This document shows, piece after piece, positions 9,893-18,008 of a DNA stretch of 27,039 nucleotides. Position numbers and translations under genes: made by a program. The notes under the pieces are model-generated. The model saw only the letters and a program-made list of their open reading frames with translations, had not been told where the DNA came from and made no database searches. The stretch lies in NCBI GenBank assembly GCA_946478775.1, contig CAMLDR010000039.1, positions 1-27,039 on the forward strand, written 5' to 3'. Origin of the DNA: an uncultured Flavobacteriales bacterium. GTDB lineage: Bacteria; Bacteroidota; Bacteroidia; Flavobacteriales; Crocinitomicaceae. Position 1 is the stretch's first letter; every line of letters begins with the position of its first letter.

Positions 9893-10179
9893 TTTTCTAA
9901 GAATTTAGCTAATTGATAATTGTGTTCTGAAAGGTTGATGTAAAGCCTTCTCAATGTTTTGTTTTCTTCCTCAATTGGGCTGGGCAAATCTGACTTCAAT
10001 TTCATTCCTGGTTCAGAGTTGAAAGTTGGTAAGGGGATAGATAGTCTGGTCCTCCAGGCATAGAACGTTTGAACCGTAATTCCATACTTCTCGCAAATTT
10101 CTCTCACGCTAATACCAGTAGTATTGCGCTCTCTCAATATTTCCTGCTTCTCGGAATCTGAATATCTGGCCTTGTACAT
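9889..10179 (-). CDS. IS3/IS911 OrfA-type helix-turn-helix protein, orphan
   Basis: The roughly 96-residue protein has an N-terminal HTH typical of IS3-family OrfA proteins (YSDSEKQEILRERN, then ISVREICEKYGITVQTFYAWR). It ends in a heptad-like stretch (EENKTLRRLYINLSEHNYQL) resembling an OrfA leucine zipper. No OrfB integrase follows; a lipoprotein gene overlaps its stop instead. It may be an insertion-sequence relic or a domesticated DNA-binding regulator. The ATG at 10179 was chosen; the longer frame would need a TTG at 10188. A Bacteroidota -7-like box TATATTTG (minus strand, 10204-10197) lies just upstream without an obvious -33 TTG. Confidence 0.7.
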   Translation of the reverse strand: MYKARYSDSEKQEILRERNTTGISVREICEKYGITVQTFYAWRTRLSIPLPTFNSEPGMKLKSDLPSPIEEENKTLRRLYINLSEHNYQLAKFLEK

Positions 10180-10263
10180 GATCTTCAAAATTTAGACAAA
10201 TATAATAAAAAGACCTATTATAGTAGGGTAACGTTTATCCTTCGTGTATCCGTGATTTGTTTC

Positions 10264-10530
10264 ATGGAAAAAGACACTTTAAATAGGTCGCTGGAAGATT
10301 CTCAATTGTATGAAATTGGTCGAGCACTGAAACAATTAAGAATTGATAAAGGAATTTCAAATTATGAAGCTTTGGCTGATGGATTAAATATGGCGCGGTC
10401 ACAGTATGGACCATACGAAAATGGGAAAAACCTTAGGTTAGGGACACTGTTACGAATACTCAATTATCACAATATAAGTTTGACTGATTTCTGTAATAAG
10501 TATCTTTCGGTTAGCAAAGACAAAGCATGA
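10264..10530 (+). CDS. XRE-type helix-turn-helix regulator
   Basis: The 88-residue protein has a cro/C1-type HTH: IGRALKQLRIDKGISNYEALADGLNMARSQYGPYENGKNLRLGTLLRILNYHNI-like order, with the recognition helix around MARSQYGPYENG. It probably binds DNA as a dimer. The ATG at 10264 is preferred to a GTG four codons earlier (10252). It is divergent from the OrfA-like gene and overlaps the next gene by 4 nt (ATGA), forming a two-gene operon. It may autoregulate from the shared 84-bp divergent region. Confidence 0.75.
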   Translation: MEKDTLNRSLEDSQLYEIGRALKQLRIDKGISNYEALADGLNMARSQYGPYENGKNLRLGTLLRILNYHNISLTDFCNKYLSVSKDKA

Positions 10531-11474
10531 ATGATACTGAAGCTGAATATTCTCAGAAAATTCAAGATATATTGAAATCTCAATTTAGGAAGTTTTCTCG
10601 ACTTACTAAAATGCTAAAATACAAATCACCCGGAGAGTACTTGAGGATTTTCTATGAAGATGAAAACAGATATCTTGAAGACAATCACTTCTATTTGAAA
10701 TCGTCTTTTGAATTGCGGAAAATGAGATTTCGAGGAGGACTATATACCTGGCCAATTATTGGCGTGATTCCTCATATGCTTAAGATCTCCTATTTTAATA
10801 CTTTTGAAAATCTTTTTTCGAGATTGAACGAAGAGTTATTAAAATTGGAGTTTAGAGATTTAAACAACTCCTACATAGATCTCAGAATCAAAATCAATAG
10901 ATATGAAAGATTGAATAATTATCTATTAATGCAGGGACGATCTATTCAAGCTGAGATTAATTACATTATATTATTGCTGCAGGAGCGAGAATTACTCGAG
11001 GAAAAAAAATGGAATGAAAATCTAAAAGTTATTTCAACCGATCCACCTTTCTATTACTTATTGAATGATCGTAAACTAAAACGATTAGAAAATTTCTTAA
11101 TTAAAGAAAACCTAATAGCAGAAGGGGGAGATTTCAATTCTCTGTTTCATCAGGCAACAATTCGTACTAACTTCAAATCGAAATTGGTTTGGAAAGGAGA
11201 TGTGTTGGCGTTATTATTCCTATTCAAGAGTTTGACTGTTTTTAGCATAATTAAAGATTCCCAGATTTCTAGTAAACTATCTAATAGTTTTCTTGATGAA
11301 AACGGAGAGATTCTTAAAGTAGATAGCTTTTATTCTATGAGAAATCAATATAAAATGGCTGAAATCACAACAAAGGGAATTGCTAAATGGGTAATTGACA
11401 CAGGAAATCCAGATATTCAAAAGGTCTATTCAGGGTTGAAAAAAATCTACTTTAATGACCTTGATTTACTTTAG
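10527..11474 (+). CDS. Unrecognised protein with weak RteC-like C-terminus
   Basis: The 315-residue soluble protein is rich in charged helices in its first two thirds. Its C-terminal third contains LVWKGDVLALLFLFKSL (about residue 230) followed by a section ending AKWVIDTGNPD. This resembles the layout of RteC-type regulators of Bacteroides mobile elements (W-x-G...L-x-x-L), but only weakly. It is translationally coupled to the XRE gene upstream, so the pair probably acts together. A regulatory role is inference. An 11-bp inverted repeat with flanking A/T tracts follows it. Confidence 0.5.
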   Translation: MNDTEAEYSQKIQDILKSQFRKFSRLTKMLKYKSPGEYLRIFYEDENRYLEDNHFYLKSSFELRKMRFRGGLYTWPIIGVIPHMLKISYFNTFENLFSRLNEELLKLEFRDLNNSYIDLRIKINRYERLNNYLLMQGRSIQAEINYIILLLQERELLEEKKWNENLKVISTDPPFYYLLNDRKLKRLENFLIKENLIAEGGDFNSLFHQATIRTNFKSKLVWKGDVLALLFLFKSLTVFSIIKDSQISSKLSNSFLDENGEILKVDSFYSMRNQYKMAEITTKGIAKWVIDTGNPDIQKVYSGLKKIYFNDLDLL

Positions 11475-11813
11475 AAGTGACTTTAGATTTCTATTCATTT
11501 TGTAAAACAAGGGCCTCTTTGACCGATTTTTGTAGGGTACAAAAAAAGATCCCTGTGCTGCTGGCGGCGAACCTTTGCAAATGGGATCTTTTTGAACTTT
11601 AGTAATTCATGATAAAATTAAGCATTTCTAGGATAATATCCTACAGACATCCCTGTGTTTTTTTCTCAAAAACCACAATTCAAGTACAAGTTCCGAGTAA
11701 GGTACTTAAATCACTGATAATTTTCAGTTTAGCATTTTATTTCTACTAACCCTGAAAGCTTTTAGCTGTAGGGTTGATAACTCTGCAGCTAGTTTTCACA
11801 ATTCTAGTTTCTA
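11475..11813 (+). other. Non-coding region upstream of tniA, rich in repeats
   Basis: This gap holds several small repeats and no gene. The sequence ATCCCTGTG occurs at 11549-11557 and again at 11649-11657, exactly 100 bp apart. There are inverted repeats AAGTAC/GTACTT (11682-11687/11702-11707) and TAGCTG/CAGCTA (11763-11768/11786-11791). In Tn5053/Tn552-type elements the transposase-binding repeats of one end lie just upstream of tniA, so this could be that end. I could not match it to an opposite end. Confidence 0.35.
11543..11593. terminator. Inverted repeat, probable bidirectional terminator
   Basis: AAAAAGATCCC (11543-11553) and GGGATCTTTTT (11583-11593) are perfect 11-bp complements around a 29-bp loop. 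The arms end in a T-run on either strand. It lies 69 bp after the RteC-like gene. The long loop is unusual for a simple terminator, so a transposase-binding role is possible. Confidence 0.5.
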
Positions 11814-13691
11814 ATGGATATTATTGCATTGGACAGGGATATCTATGTTCAGATATCGTTCCTGAAAAAGTATGGGGTCAATGAGCAAAGTATAAATAAT
11901 CAGCTGACCCGGAACCGAAAAAATTTAACCAATAACTATGAACACTTTGCTGATTCTGAGGATAAGCGGATCAAATGGATTCGTTATTCAACGATCTCTT
12001 GGGAGATGATCAAAAAGTATCAATTGCCCAGTGAACTCCAGCTCTCAGAAAGTCTTCAATTTCAAAAATTGGAGCGAATAGAAAAACTCATTATCGATAA
12101 GTTTGAGTTCGCTTTACGTGATGGTTTTAAAAACTATATCAAGCTTTATGGTGGTGGATACTTCTATGAGACAGAAGTTATTCATCAATACGCTCGAAAT
12201 CATTCTGTTTTTCAACAAATTCAGCAACTACGTGGTTTTTCAATTCCTCTGAATCAAATTTTCAAATTCTATTGCAAACTAACCGATATGGTCTTTGAAA
12301 CGGATTCACTCAAAGTGTTTTACCATAAACTCAAAAAATTTGAGCAATACGGACATGAAGCTCTAATACATAGAAGCATTGGAAAAACAAAGAATAACCG
12401 GAAATTGACTCAAGCACACAAGGATAAGATAAAAGAATTGTATAAAGCCAAAGAACAATGGTCATACCGGGTAATTCAGGAAAAGTTGAACAGCTGGGCA
12501 ATCATAAATGGCTATTCTGAGGTATCGGTTAGCTGTGTAAAACAAGTTTTAGCGGACAAATACATTCAAAATCAATGTAAACCCTTCCGGAACGGGAAGG
12601 AGTGGAGTAAAATTCATCTGGATCCTTTTAGATTACGTGAAGATGCAGAATCAAACGGGGAGTTATGGCAAATGGACGGATCTCGTTTTCAGTTTGCATA
12701 TCTAATGGAAAATGGTCAACCTGGTTTTCTCATTTTGTTTGCGGTGATGGATATCCATTCCAGGAAAATTATTGGTTATGCTTCAGATAAATCTGAAAAT
12801 CACAGGGTAGTTCTCTCTGCAGTTCGAATGGCAGCCGAGACAACCGGATATCTTCCTTCTGAAGTCCTAAGGGACAATGGTAGTTGCTACAAACATGACA
12901 AATACAAAGCTCTTGAAACACACATGGCAGCTCTTGGAACTAACATTCGGATTCATTTGCCTCAACATCCCAATGACAAAGGGCACATTGAGAGCTTCTT
13001 TTCAACCTTTCAAACCACCGTTTGCAAAGGAAAATTCGGATATCTTGGAGAAGGAATTAAAAGCAAGCGTGAATCGGGGAGACCTTCTCGGAAAGTTTTA
13101 CTGGAAGCTATCAAGCGAGAAAACCTCAGAAGTAAATCTGAACTAGAGCAATTATTAGCCGAAGCAATTTTGGAATTTAATTCAAAGTCAGCAAACCCCT
13201 CCAAAAAAGCTCCTTCGATTGCTTATGCAATAGCAGATACATGTCAATTCAGTTACAAACTTACAGAGAACGAAATTGCTTTAATGTTCTGGAACCATTA
13301 CCTAGAATATCATGTCCGCCAATCTATGATTTTGCTTTCGGAAGGAAGCTTTAGGAATAAGCAGTTCCAGTATTTGATTGAAGACGAAGAGTTAAGATTA
13401 CGGTTGAATGGAACAACTGTCATTGTTTGCTATCAAAAAACTGACCGTGATAGAATTAAATTATTCGATCAAAACGAACGGTTCATTACAGATCTGCAGT
13501 ATTCTAAGCCTGTAAAATTGGTTTATCGAAACAAAGAGAATAAACCTTCAATTCCGTTTGATCAGGAACACCTAGTAGATCAAAAGTCTGAACACCACAA
13601 ACGATCACGTGAGGTTCACAACAAGCACCATCTTTATCAAACTCCAGGATCGCTTGAAGTAATCCTTTTAAAAACAAAAGGGCATGAATGA
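11814..13691 (+). CDS. tniA: TniA-like DDE transposase
   Basis: The 625-residue protein has an N-terminal DNA-binding region and an integrase core. Catalytic residues are D288 in LWQMDGSRFQF, D354 in VLRDNGSCYK and E393 in DKGHIESFF, spaced as expected for a D,D,E transposase. The region RKLTQAHKDKIKELYKAKEQWSYRVIQEKL (about 200-230) resembles the extra HTH segment of Mu/TniA transposases. It would cut and join transposon ends. The C-terminus has the small beta domain and basic tail typical of Mu-like transposases. The partner tniB starts 8 bp before its stop. Confidence 0.85.
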   Translation: MDIIALDRDIYVQISFLKKYGVNEQSINNQLTRNRKNLTNNYEHFADSEDKRIKWIRYSTISWEMIKKYQLPSELQLSESLQFQKLERIEKLIIDKFEFALRDGFKNYIKLYGGGYFYETEVIHQYARNHSVFQQIQQLRGFSIPLNQIFKFYCKLTDMVFETDSLKVFYHKLKKFEQYGHEALIHRSIGKTKNNRKLTQAHKDKIKELYKAKEQWSYRVIQEKLNSWAIINGYSEVSVSCVKQVLADKYIQNQCKPFRNGKEWSKIHLDPFRLREDAESNGELWQMDGSRFQFAYLMENGQPGFLILFAVMDIHSRKIIGYASDKSENHRVVLSAVRMAAETTGYLPSEVLRDNGSCYKHDKYKALETHMAALGTNIRIHLPQHPNDKGHIESFFSTFQTTVCKGKFGYLGEGIKSKRESGRPSRKVLLEAIKRENLRSKSELEQLLAEAILEFNSKSANPSKKAPSIAYAIADTCQFSYKLTENEIALMFWNHYLEYHVRQSMILLSEGSFRNKQFQYLIEDEELRLRLNGTTVIVCYQKTDRDRIKLFDQNERFITDLQYSKPVKLVYRNKENKPSIPFDQEHLVDQKSEHHKRSREVHNKHHLYQTPGSLEVILLKTKGHE

Positions 13692-14346
13692 GTTATTAAT
13701 CAGTACCACTAATTTCAGTACGATTCAAGGTATTTGTGCTGATGCCCATAAGTATTCAAAGATGGTTGCAATTATTGGTTATCCAGGTTCTGGAAAAACG
13801 ACCGCTTTGGAGCATTACCTGGACAATAACAAGAATGTGTATTACTTGTGCGTTACAGCCAGCATGAATGCAAGGGATTTCTATACCAAATTGCTGAATG
13901 CAATGGGAATAGAAGGCAAGAGCATCGGAAATAATTTACATGCTCTAATAAAACAGGTTTGCTATAAGCTGAACTACTCACAGGAGCGACAATTGTTAAT
14001 CATTGATGAAGCAGGAAAGTTCAAACCCAAATTTCTTGAATACCTTCATGAAGTAAGGGACGCAACAGAGCACACTACTGGAATAATTCTAGCCGGTCCG
14101 GAATATTTCCAGGACAATATACAGAAATGGAAAAATCAGGGAATCATAGGTGTACCTGAACTTTTTAGACGCATCCAGCATTGGGAACATTTAATTCCTC
14201 CATCCAAAAATGAAATTTCTGTATTGTGTAAAGCACATGGTATTGAAGATCTGGAATCGATTAAAGAGATTCAGCGATATGCCAATGAGAATTTCTCCCA
14301 AGTCACTTATGCGATCGAAGCATTAAAAATCCGGCAAAACAAATAA
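13684..14346 (+). CDS. tniB: TniB-like AAA+ transposition ATPase
   Basis: The 220-residue AAA+ ATPase has Walker A GYPGSGKTT (32-40), Walker B LLIIDEA (104-110) and a sensor-like GIILAGPEYF. Length and motif spacing fit TniB/IstB/ExeA-type ATPases that bind target DNA and activate the transposase. It overlaps tniA by 8 nt, which argues for coupled translation. A hairpin terminator or resolution site follows before the resolvase gene. Confidence 0.85.
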   Translation: MNELLISTTNFSTIQGICADAHKYSKMVAIIGYPGSGKTTALEHYLDNNKNVYYLCVTASMNARDFYTKLLNAMGIEGKSIGNNLHALIKQVCYKLNYSQERQLLIIDEAGKFKPKFLEYLHEVRDATEHTTGIILAGPEYFQDNIQKWKNQGIIGVPELFRRIQHWEHLIPPSKNEISVLCKAHGIEDLESIKEIQRYANENFSQVTYAIEALKIRQNK

Positions 14347-14351
14347 AAACA

Positions 14352-14430
14352 GTGCATAAATAACGACCGTTAAACAACCGATCTATTTTGAACAAGAATA
14401 GGTCGGTTTTAACTGCAAAATCATTGCACA
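14352..14430 (+). terminator. Hairpin between tniB and resolvase: terminator and/or res site
   Basis: AACCGATCTATT (14376-14387) pairs with AATAGGTCGGTT (14397-14408) with one G-T wobble around a 9-nt loop, and ends in TTTT. It is flanked by further inverted elements: GTGCA near 14353 and TGCAC near 14425. Resolvase recombination sites made of inverted half-sites are usually just upstream of the resolvase gene, so this may serve both roles. Confidence 0.5.
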
Positions 14431-14468
14431 AATAGTCAAAAAGCTGATTATTTATTCAAACCAAGAAA

Positions 14469-15092
14469 ATGAAAACTATAGGATACATTCGGGTAAGTAC
14501 CGATAAACAAGATTTGAACAAGCAGCGACATTTGCTCCTTGACCATGCTCAAAGGATTCAGGTTGTGATTACTGAGTTCATCGAAATTGAAATCTCCAGT
14601 ACAAAATCTAATCGTGAACGTAAGATCGATGAGCTCACTTCCAAACTGGAATCCGGAGATCTTCTCTTAGTAGCCGAATTGAGTAGGCTAGGGCGCAATA
14701 TGATTGAAACCCTCAACATTATCAACACTTTGCTAGAAAGGGGAGTAGAGATCATCTTTATTCGGCAACCGGAGCTTTCTACCTATAAGAACTCACATCA
14801 TGTAAAATTGCTCCTGGCGATTTACAGTTACTTCGCCGAATCCGAGCGCGAATTCATTTCAATCCGAACCAAACAAGGATTGATCGCAGCTAAAGCCCAG
14901 GGAAAGAAGCTCGGCCGGCCAAAAGGAAGTCAGAACCGAAAGGGGAGGGCGCTCGATCCATTTCGGGAACAGATCCTGAAATATCAGCAACTGGGATTAC
15001 CGGTTGCCAGTATTATGAAGATTGTGAATAATCAGTTGGAGGAGAAGTTGAGTTATAATAGCTTTAAGTGCTATATACAAAAGGATAGTTGA
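14469..15092 (+). CDS. Serine recombinase (resolvase)
   Basis: The 207-residue protein carries the resolvase catalytic core: YIRVSTDKQ with the nucleophile Ser10, and ELSRLGRN (70-77) with catalytic arginines R73 and R76. These are followed by the long E-helix region (about 100-135) and a C-terminal HTH (LGRPKGSQNRKG through the IMKIVNNQLEEKLSYNSF region). The length fits small resolvase/invertases. It would resolve the TniA/TniB cointegrate at a nearby res site. It ends 17 bp before the convergent putAbiC-like gene. Confidence 0.9.
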   Translation: MKTIGYIRVSTDKQDLNKQRHLLLDHAQRIQVVITEFIEIEISSTKSNRERKIDELTSKLESGDLLLVAELSRLGRNMIETLNIINTLLERGVEIIFIRQPELSTYKNSHHVKLLLAIYSYFAESEREFISIRTKQGLIAAKAQGKKLGRPKGSQNRKGRALDPFREQILKYQQLGLPVASIMKIVNNQLEEKLSYNSFKCYIQKDS

Positions 15093-15109
15093 TTCATTTA
15101 ATCGAAGAA

Positions 15110-15811
15110 TTAAGAAAGCAGAACTCTGATACGTACAATTAACTCAGCCATTTTCATCGGGATTCCATGCTCACAATCACAATCCTTACAATATTTTGAA
15201 ACCAGTGAATCCATATCTCGATGTCGAATGGCCGGCATTATCTTATAATCAAAGAGATGCTTTATCAGTGTCCGAATCATCAACATATCCTCTCGGTCTT
15301 GCTCTTTCATCTGGACAAGTAATTGATGCATTATTTCCAAAATACTATACATTTCAGCTACTGCTGGATCTTCAAGTAATTCTTCATCGGTACCGTGAAA
15401 ACATTCGATTCTTGAAAATAAAGAATGAAAAGCACGACTTCCACTTTCTTCAATTGCCGACGGATCAAACTCTATTCCAGTCAGAAAATCTTTAAACTTA
15501 AATGCATTAACATTTTGTTCCAAATATCGATATTGTTCACTTACAATCTGAAACTTCTTGTCATCATCGATTTGTTTCTTCAGAAGAACATTTGCGTCGA
15601 TTTGAGCTATCAGAGCATAGTAAACTAAAATCGCACCTATCAAACTTATAAATGGTGCAGTTGTTCCACCGATTGTATCCCCAATAGGCCCTGTTTGAGT
15701 GAAATCAAAAAATGATACGAAACTATCCAAGCTTAATATTGCTGGAAATAGACATGCGATCGCAACTCCAATCCATAAGATAGTTCTAGCCTTTTTCTTG
15801 TACTTTTCCAT
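15110..15811 (-). CDS. putAbiC-like membrane protein (putative phage abortive infection)
   Basis: The 233-residue protein has two predicted membrane helices (about residues 10-32 and 45-68). They are joined by the segment TGPIGDTIGGTTAPFISLIG, followed by QIDANVLLKKQ and a cytoplasmic helical domain with a Cys/His cluster near the end (CKDCDCEHG). A short loop with GD-x-x-GG-x-x-x-P between two helices followed by Q-rich helix is the hallmark of the putative phage abortive infection family (Pfam putAbiC). It lies 14 bp after the deaminase gene on the same strand, so both are probably on one mRNA. Confidence 0.65.
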   Translation of the reverse strand: MEKYKKKARTILWIGVAIACLFPAILSLDSFVSFFDFTQTGPIGDTIGGTTAPFISLIGAILVYYALIAQIDANVLLKKQIDDDKKFQIVSEQYRYLEQNVNAFKFKDFLTGIEFDPSAIEESGSRAFHSLFSRIECFHGTDEELLEDPAVAEMYSILEIMHQLLVQMKEQDREDMLMIRTLIKHLFDYKIMPAIRHRDMDSLVSKYCKDCDCEHGIPMKMAELIVRIRVLLS

Positions 15812-15825
15812 ATTCTTTTAAATAT

Positions 15826-17862
15826 TCATAGACTTTGATTATTCAGAAACAATTTTTCAAATTCAGTCTGCTTCTTTTCCTCAGGTACGTTCTTAAGTTT
15901 TTCAAGTAATTCTTTTTGTTTTTTTTCATCTTTTATTAAGCTCTTGATTCTTTCCTCAACGTCAAAATCATCAACAGTAGACTTTTTAATTTTAGGATTG
16001 ATTTCTGTTAAAAGGACCATTTCATCTTTAATTGACATAAAAGGTTCATAGAGTTTATGAAATGCCCTCCCAACAGCTCCTTGATACATGAATAATTTTG
16101 GATTGGATTCTTTTCTTTTACCAGCTTTAAGTATTTGGGTTTGCGATATTCCTGGATAGGGATCAATGTAGAATATATTTTTTATTCCCAGCTGAAAAGC
16201 TTTTTTAGAGCACAATTCACAAGGGCTTGCTGTGGTGAAGAGGTTTCCACCTTTTACAGGCTGACCACCATATTTAACTATTTGCATCATTGCGTTCTCC
16301 TCAGCATGCAGAGATCTCGTATGAACCTGATTGTCTTTTCCTTCAAATGCATTGTGAAAAGATTTAAAACAGAAGGGGCAATGTCTCCCATTTAAATTGG
16401 AAAGATCTCCATTTTTGATTTCATTTCCTGCCTTTTCTTTGAAAGTTTTTCCATCATAATCACCTCCAAATTTTTCAAAGTCAGAGAAAAAGGACTCAGT
16501 CTGTGTACCAGCAAGATTGGTAAGGCTCCTAAGATTACAAGGGACCTGTCCTTCGGGCACTTCATTCCAACCAATGGCTTTAATAGAGTAATCCTTATCA
16601 GTAATTGCTGCACCAACCTGTCTAGATATACATCCTGAATTAGTTTTGGCCGCGAATGCGAGTTGCATACATCTTTCTATCGCCGTTGGAGTTATTATTC
16701 CTGGTTGATGAATTAACGAAATCATTTTAATTAGCTGTTCATCAAGCGACATATAAGAAAATTCTTCAGGATCAGCCTCAATATCAATACCATCGGGAAT
16801 ATAAATATGATAATCACTTTTTTGAATACAGTTTTCAATATCAGGAGCATAAAATTCTCCGCTTTTATGATCAGTAGTTTTGTATTCTATATCATCTAAC
16901 ATTAATAAATGAGCGGAATGTTTATGAGCTTTTGAATCAGTATTCTTTTTATCTGAACTAGGGTACTGTTGAATTGCCTTTTCCAAAACATACCTCTGTC
17001 GTAATAAATCATTTTTGTTTGTGGCAACTGCATAAAATGCAGAATATTTCTCCTTAAAGTACATTAATTCCAGAGAGTTTTTCATTGCATCGATGACAAT
17101 CTTCGTAGTTTTTCCTCCAGGTCTTTTTCTGAAGGCTTTAATCAATTGATTCAAAGTCTCGGCAATAGTAAACATACATGACATATCAACAACTCCCGTA
17201 TTATTCACATCTCCATGCTGTCTTAAATAATAAGCTAAATCATGTGTTAATCGACTCCTCTTTGTTAAATCATACTCATTAAGTTTATCGTAAAATTGCT
17301 TACAAAGTATTTCAAACTCACCAAAAAAGTAGCTATATAAATCTGAATAATTCCTTTTCTCTTTAATAACTATATGCAGCGGTTTATTATCAAGATGGAA
17401 GTTGTTTTTCTCTGCAGTAATTATTTGGGCATTTTCTTTTAAAAAGATCCTTAATTGATCCATCAAATCGGAATCTACAATCTTATCAAAACGATTCTTT
17501 ATGGGTTTGCCCCGGTGCATTTTCCCTTGGCCATTTTGACAAATAATCTCAATTATAGAGTCAATTGGATCGGTTGTAGTGTTTGCCTGATGAATTAAGT
17601 GCAACACTAAAACATTTTTATAATTAATAATTTGAAATTTCCTCCAGTTTCCCGGATATTTCAAAAAATTTGAGCAGATATCGTATTTAATTCTTTCTGA
17701 ACTGTATGCAGGGCGAGAGTCTTTTTCGTTGAGGGCTTTTAAAACAAAATCTTCATCCGCAAGTTTACTTGCAATTAAAGAACAACCAGCTCCAACACGT
17801 CCAGTTAAACCTATAATAGTAAAGTCAGTTCGTAAACGATAGAATTCATTCAGTTTATTCAT
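15826..17862 (-). CDS. avcD: Anti-phage deoxycytidylate deaminase (AvcD-type, kinase-like plus deaminase)
   Basis: The 678-residue protein has an N-terminal P-loop kinase-like domain with TGRVGAGCS (about 20-28) and a later segment KIVIDAMKNSLELMYFKEKY typical of this family. A C-terminal zinc-dependent dCMP deaminase domain holds HAEEN (H519, E521) and PCELC (C548, C551). A second CPFC pair (C495/C498) precedes it. Characterised relatives deaminate dCTP/dCMP on infection and starve the phage of dC nucleotides; in Vibrio cholerae a small RNA, AvcI, holds the enzyme inactive. The ATG at 17862 is preferred. A 13-codon longer frame would use TTG at 17901 and run through a perfect inverted repeat in the leader. 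Confidence 0.85.
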   Translation of the reverse strand: MNKLNEFYRLRTDFTIIGLTGRVGAGCSLIASKLADEDFVLKALNEKDSRPAYSSERIKYDICSNFLKYPGNWRKFQIINYKNVLVLHLIHQANTTTDPIDSIIEIICQNGQGKMHRGKPIKNRFDKIVDSDLMDQLRIFLKENAQIITAEKNNFHLDNKPLHIVIKEKRNYSDLYSYFFGEFEILCKQFYDKLNEYDLTKRSRLTHDLAYYLRQHGDVNNTGVVDMSCMFTIAETLNQLIKAFRKRPGGKTTKIVIDAMKNSLELMYFKEKYSAFYAVATNKNDLLRQRYVLEKAIQQYPSSDKKNTDSKAHKHSAHLLMLDDIEYKTTDHKSGEFYAPDIENCIQKSDYHIYIPDGIDIEADPEEFSYMSLDEQLIKMISLIHQPGIITPTAIERCMQLAFAAKTNSGCISRQVGAAITDKDYSIKAIGWNEVPEGQVPCNLRSLTNLAGTQTESFFSDFEKFGGDYDGKTFKEKAGNEIKNGDLSNLNGRHCPFCFKSFHNAFEGKDNQVHTRSLHAEENAMMQIVKYGGQPVKGGNLFTTASPCELCSKKAFQLGIKNIFYIDPYPGISQTQILKAGKRKESNPKLFMYQGAVGRAFHKLYEPFMSIKDEMVLLTEINPKIKKSTVDDFDVEERIKSLIKDEKKQKELLEKLKNVPEEKKQTEFEKLFLNNQSL

Positions 17863-17884
17863 AAAGAAAATAATAGTGGCCAAC

Positions 17885-17931
17885 GCCGTTAGTAACGGCA
17901 AACTTAAAAATTAAACTAATAAAGAAGTCAA
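17885..17931 (-). promoter_or_regulatory. Candidate promoter and overlapping inverted repeat for avcD
   Basis: On the minus strand, TTG (17931-17929) is followed after 22 bp by TAAGTTTG (17906-17899), a full match to the Bacteroidota -7 box. Directly downstream, where transcription should start, lies the perfect inverted repeat GCCGTT-N3-AACGGC (17885-17899). This could be an operator or a 5' mRNA hairpin controlling the deaminase. Confidence 0.45.
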
Positions 17932-17957
17932 TTAGAACACAATTTCAGTTTAACACA

Positions 17958-17985
17958 TTGAAAATCAATATTTTTTTTATTTTCG
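17958..17985 (+). promoter_or_regulatory. Candidate promoter for the two small genes at 18009
   Basis: TTG (17958-17960) is followed after 17 bp by TATTTTCG (17978-17985), one base off TAnnTTTG. It lies 23 bp before the ATG at 18009 and is divergent from the avcD promoter. Confidence 0.35.
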
Positions 17986-18008
17986 CATAAACCATTTTAT
18001 TCACAATT

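Larger units (their letters stand above)
11814..15092 (+). mobile_element. Tn552/Tn5053-like transposition module (core genes; ends undefined)
   Basis: A DDE transposase (tniA), an AAA+ ATPase (tniB, 8-nt overlap) and a serine resolvase are co-oriented. This matches the Tn552/Tn5053/Tn402 plan, where TniA and TniB make a cointegrate and the resolvase separates it. No tniQ is present. The span given is the gene core only. Terminal inverted repeats and target duplication were not found, so cargo limits are unknown; either neighbouring block may have been carried in. Confidence 0.7.

Noticed and set aside
11541..11595. Possible tRNA or structured RNA gene in the tniA upstream gap
   Set aside because: The paired arms match only as a single long-loop inverted repeat; no cloverleaf arms or T-loop sequence are seen.
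11475..15200. Terminal inverted repeats of the transposon
   Set aside because: I compared the gap before tniA with the sequences after tniB, after the resolvase and before the dif-like site by eye and found no convincing inverted match.
15196..15628. Plus-strand frames inside the putAbiC-like gene
   Set aside because: They lie antisense to a protein with clear membrane helices and a family-like motif, and their products show no domain or coupling.
16135..16616. Frames overlapping the deaminase domain on both strands
   Set aside because: They are shadows of the conserved zinc-binding region and have no start-site or operon support.
17863..17901. Longer N-terminus for the deaminase starting at 17901
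   Set aside because: It would use TTG, adds residues without family resemblance, and is encoded by the predicted promoter-proximal inverted repeat. ATG at 17862 directly precedes the P-loop domain.
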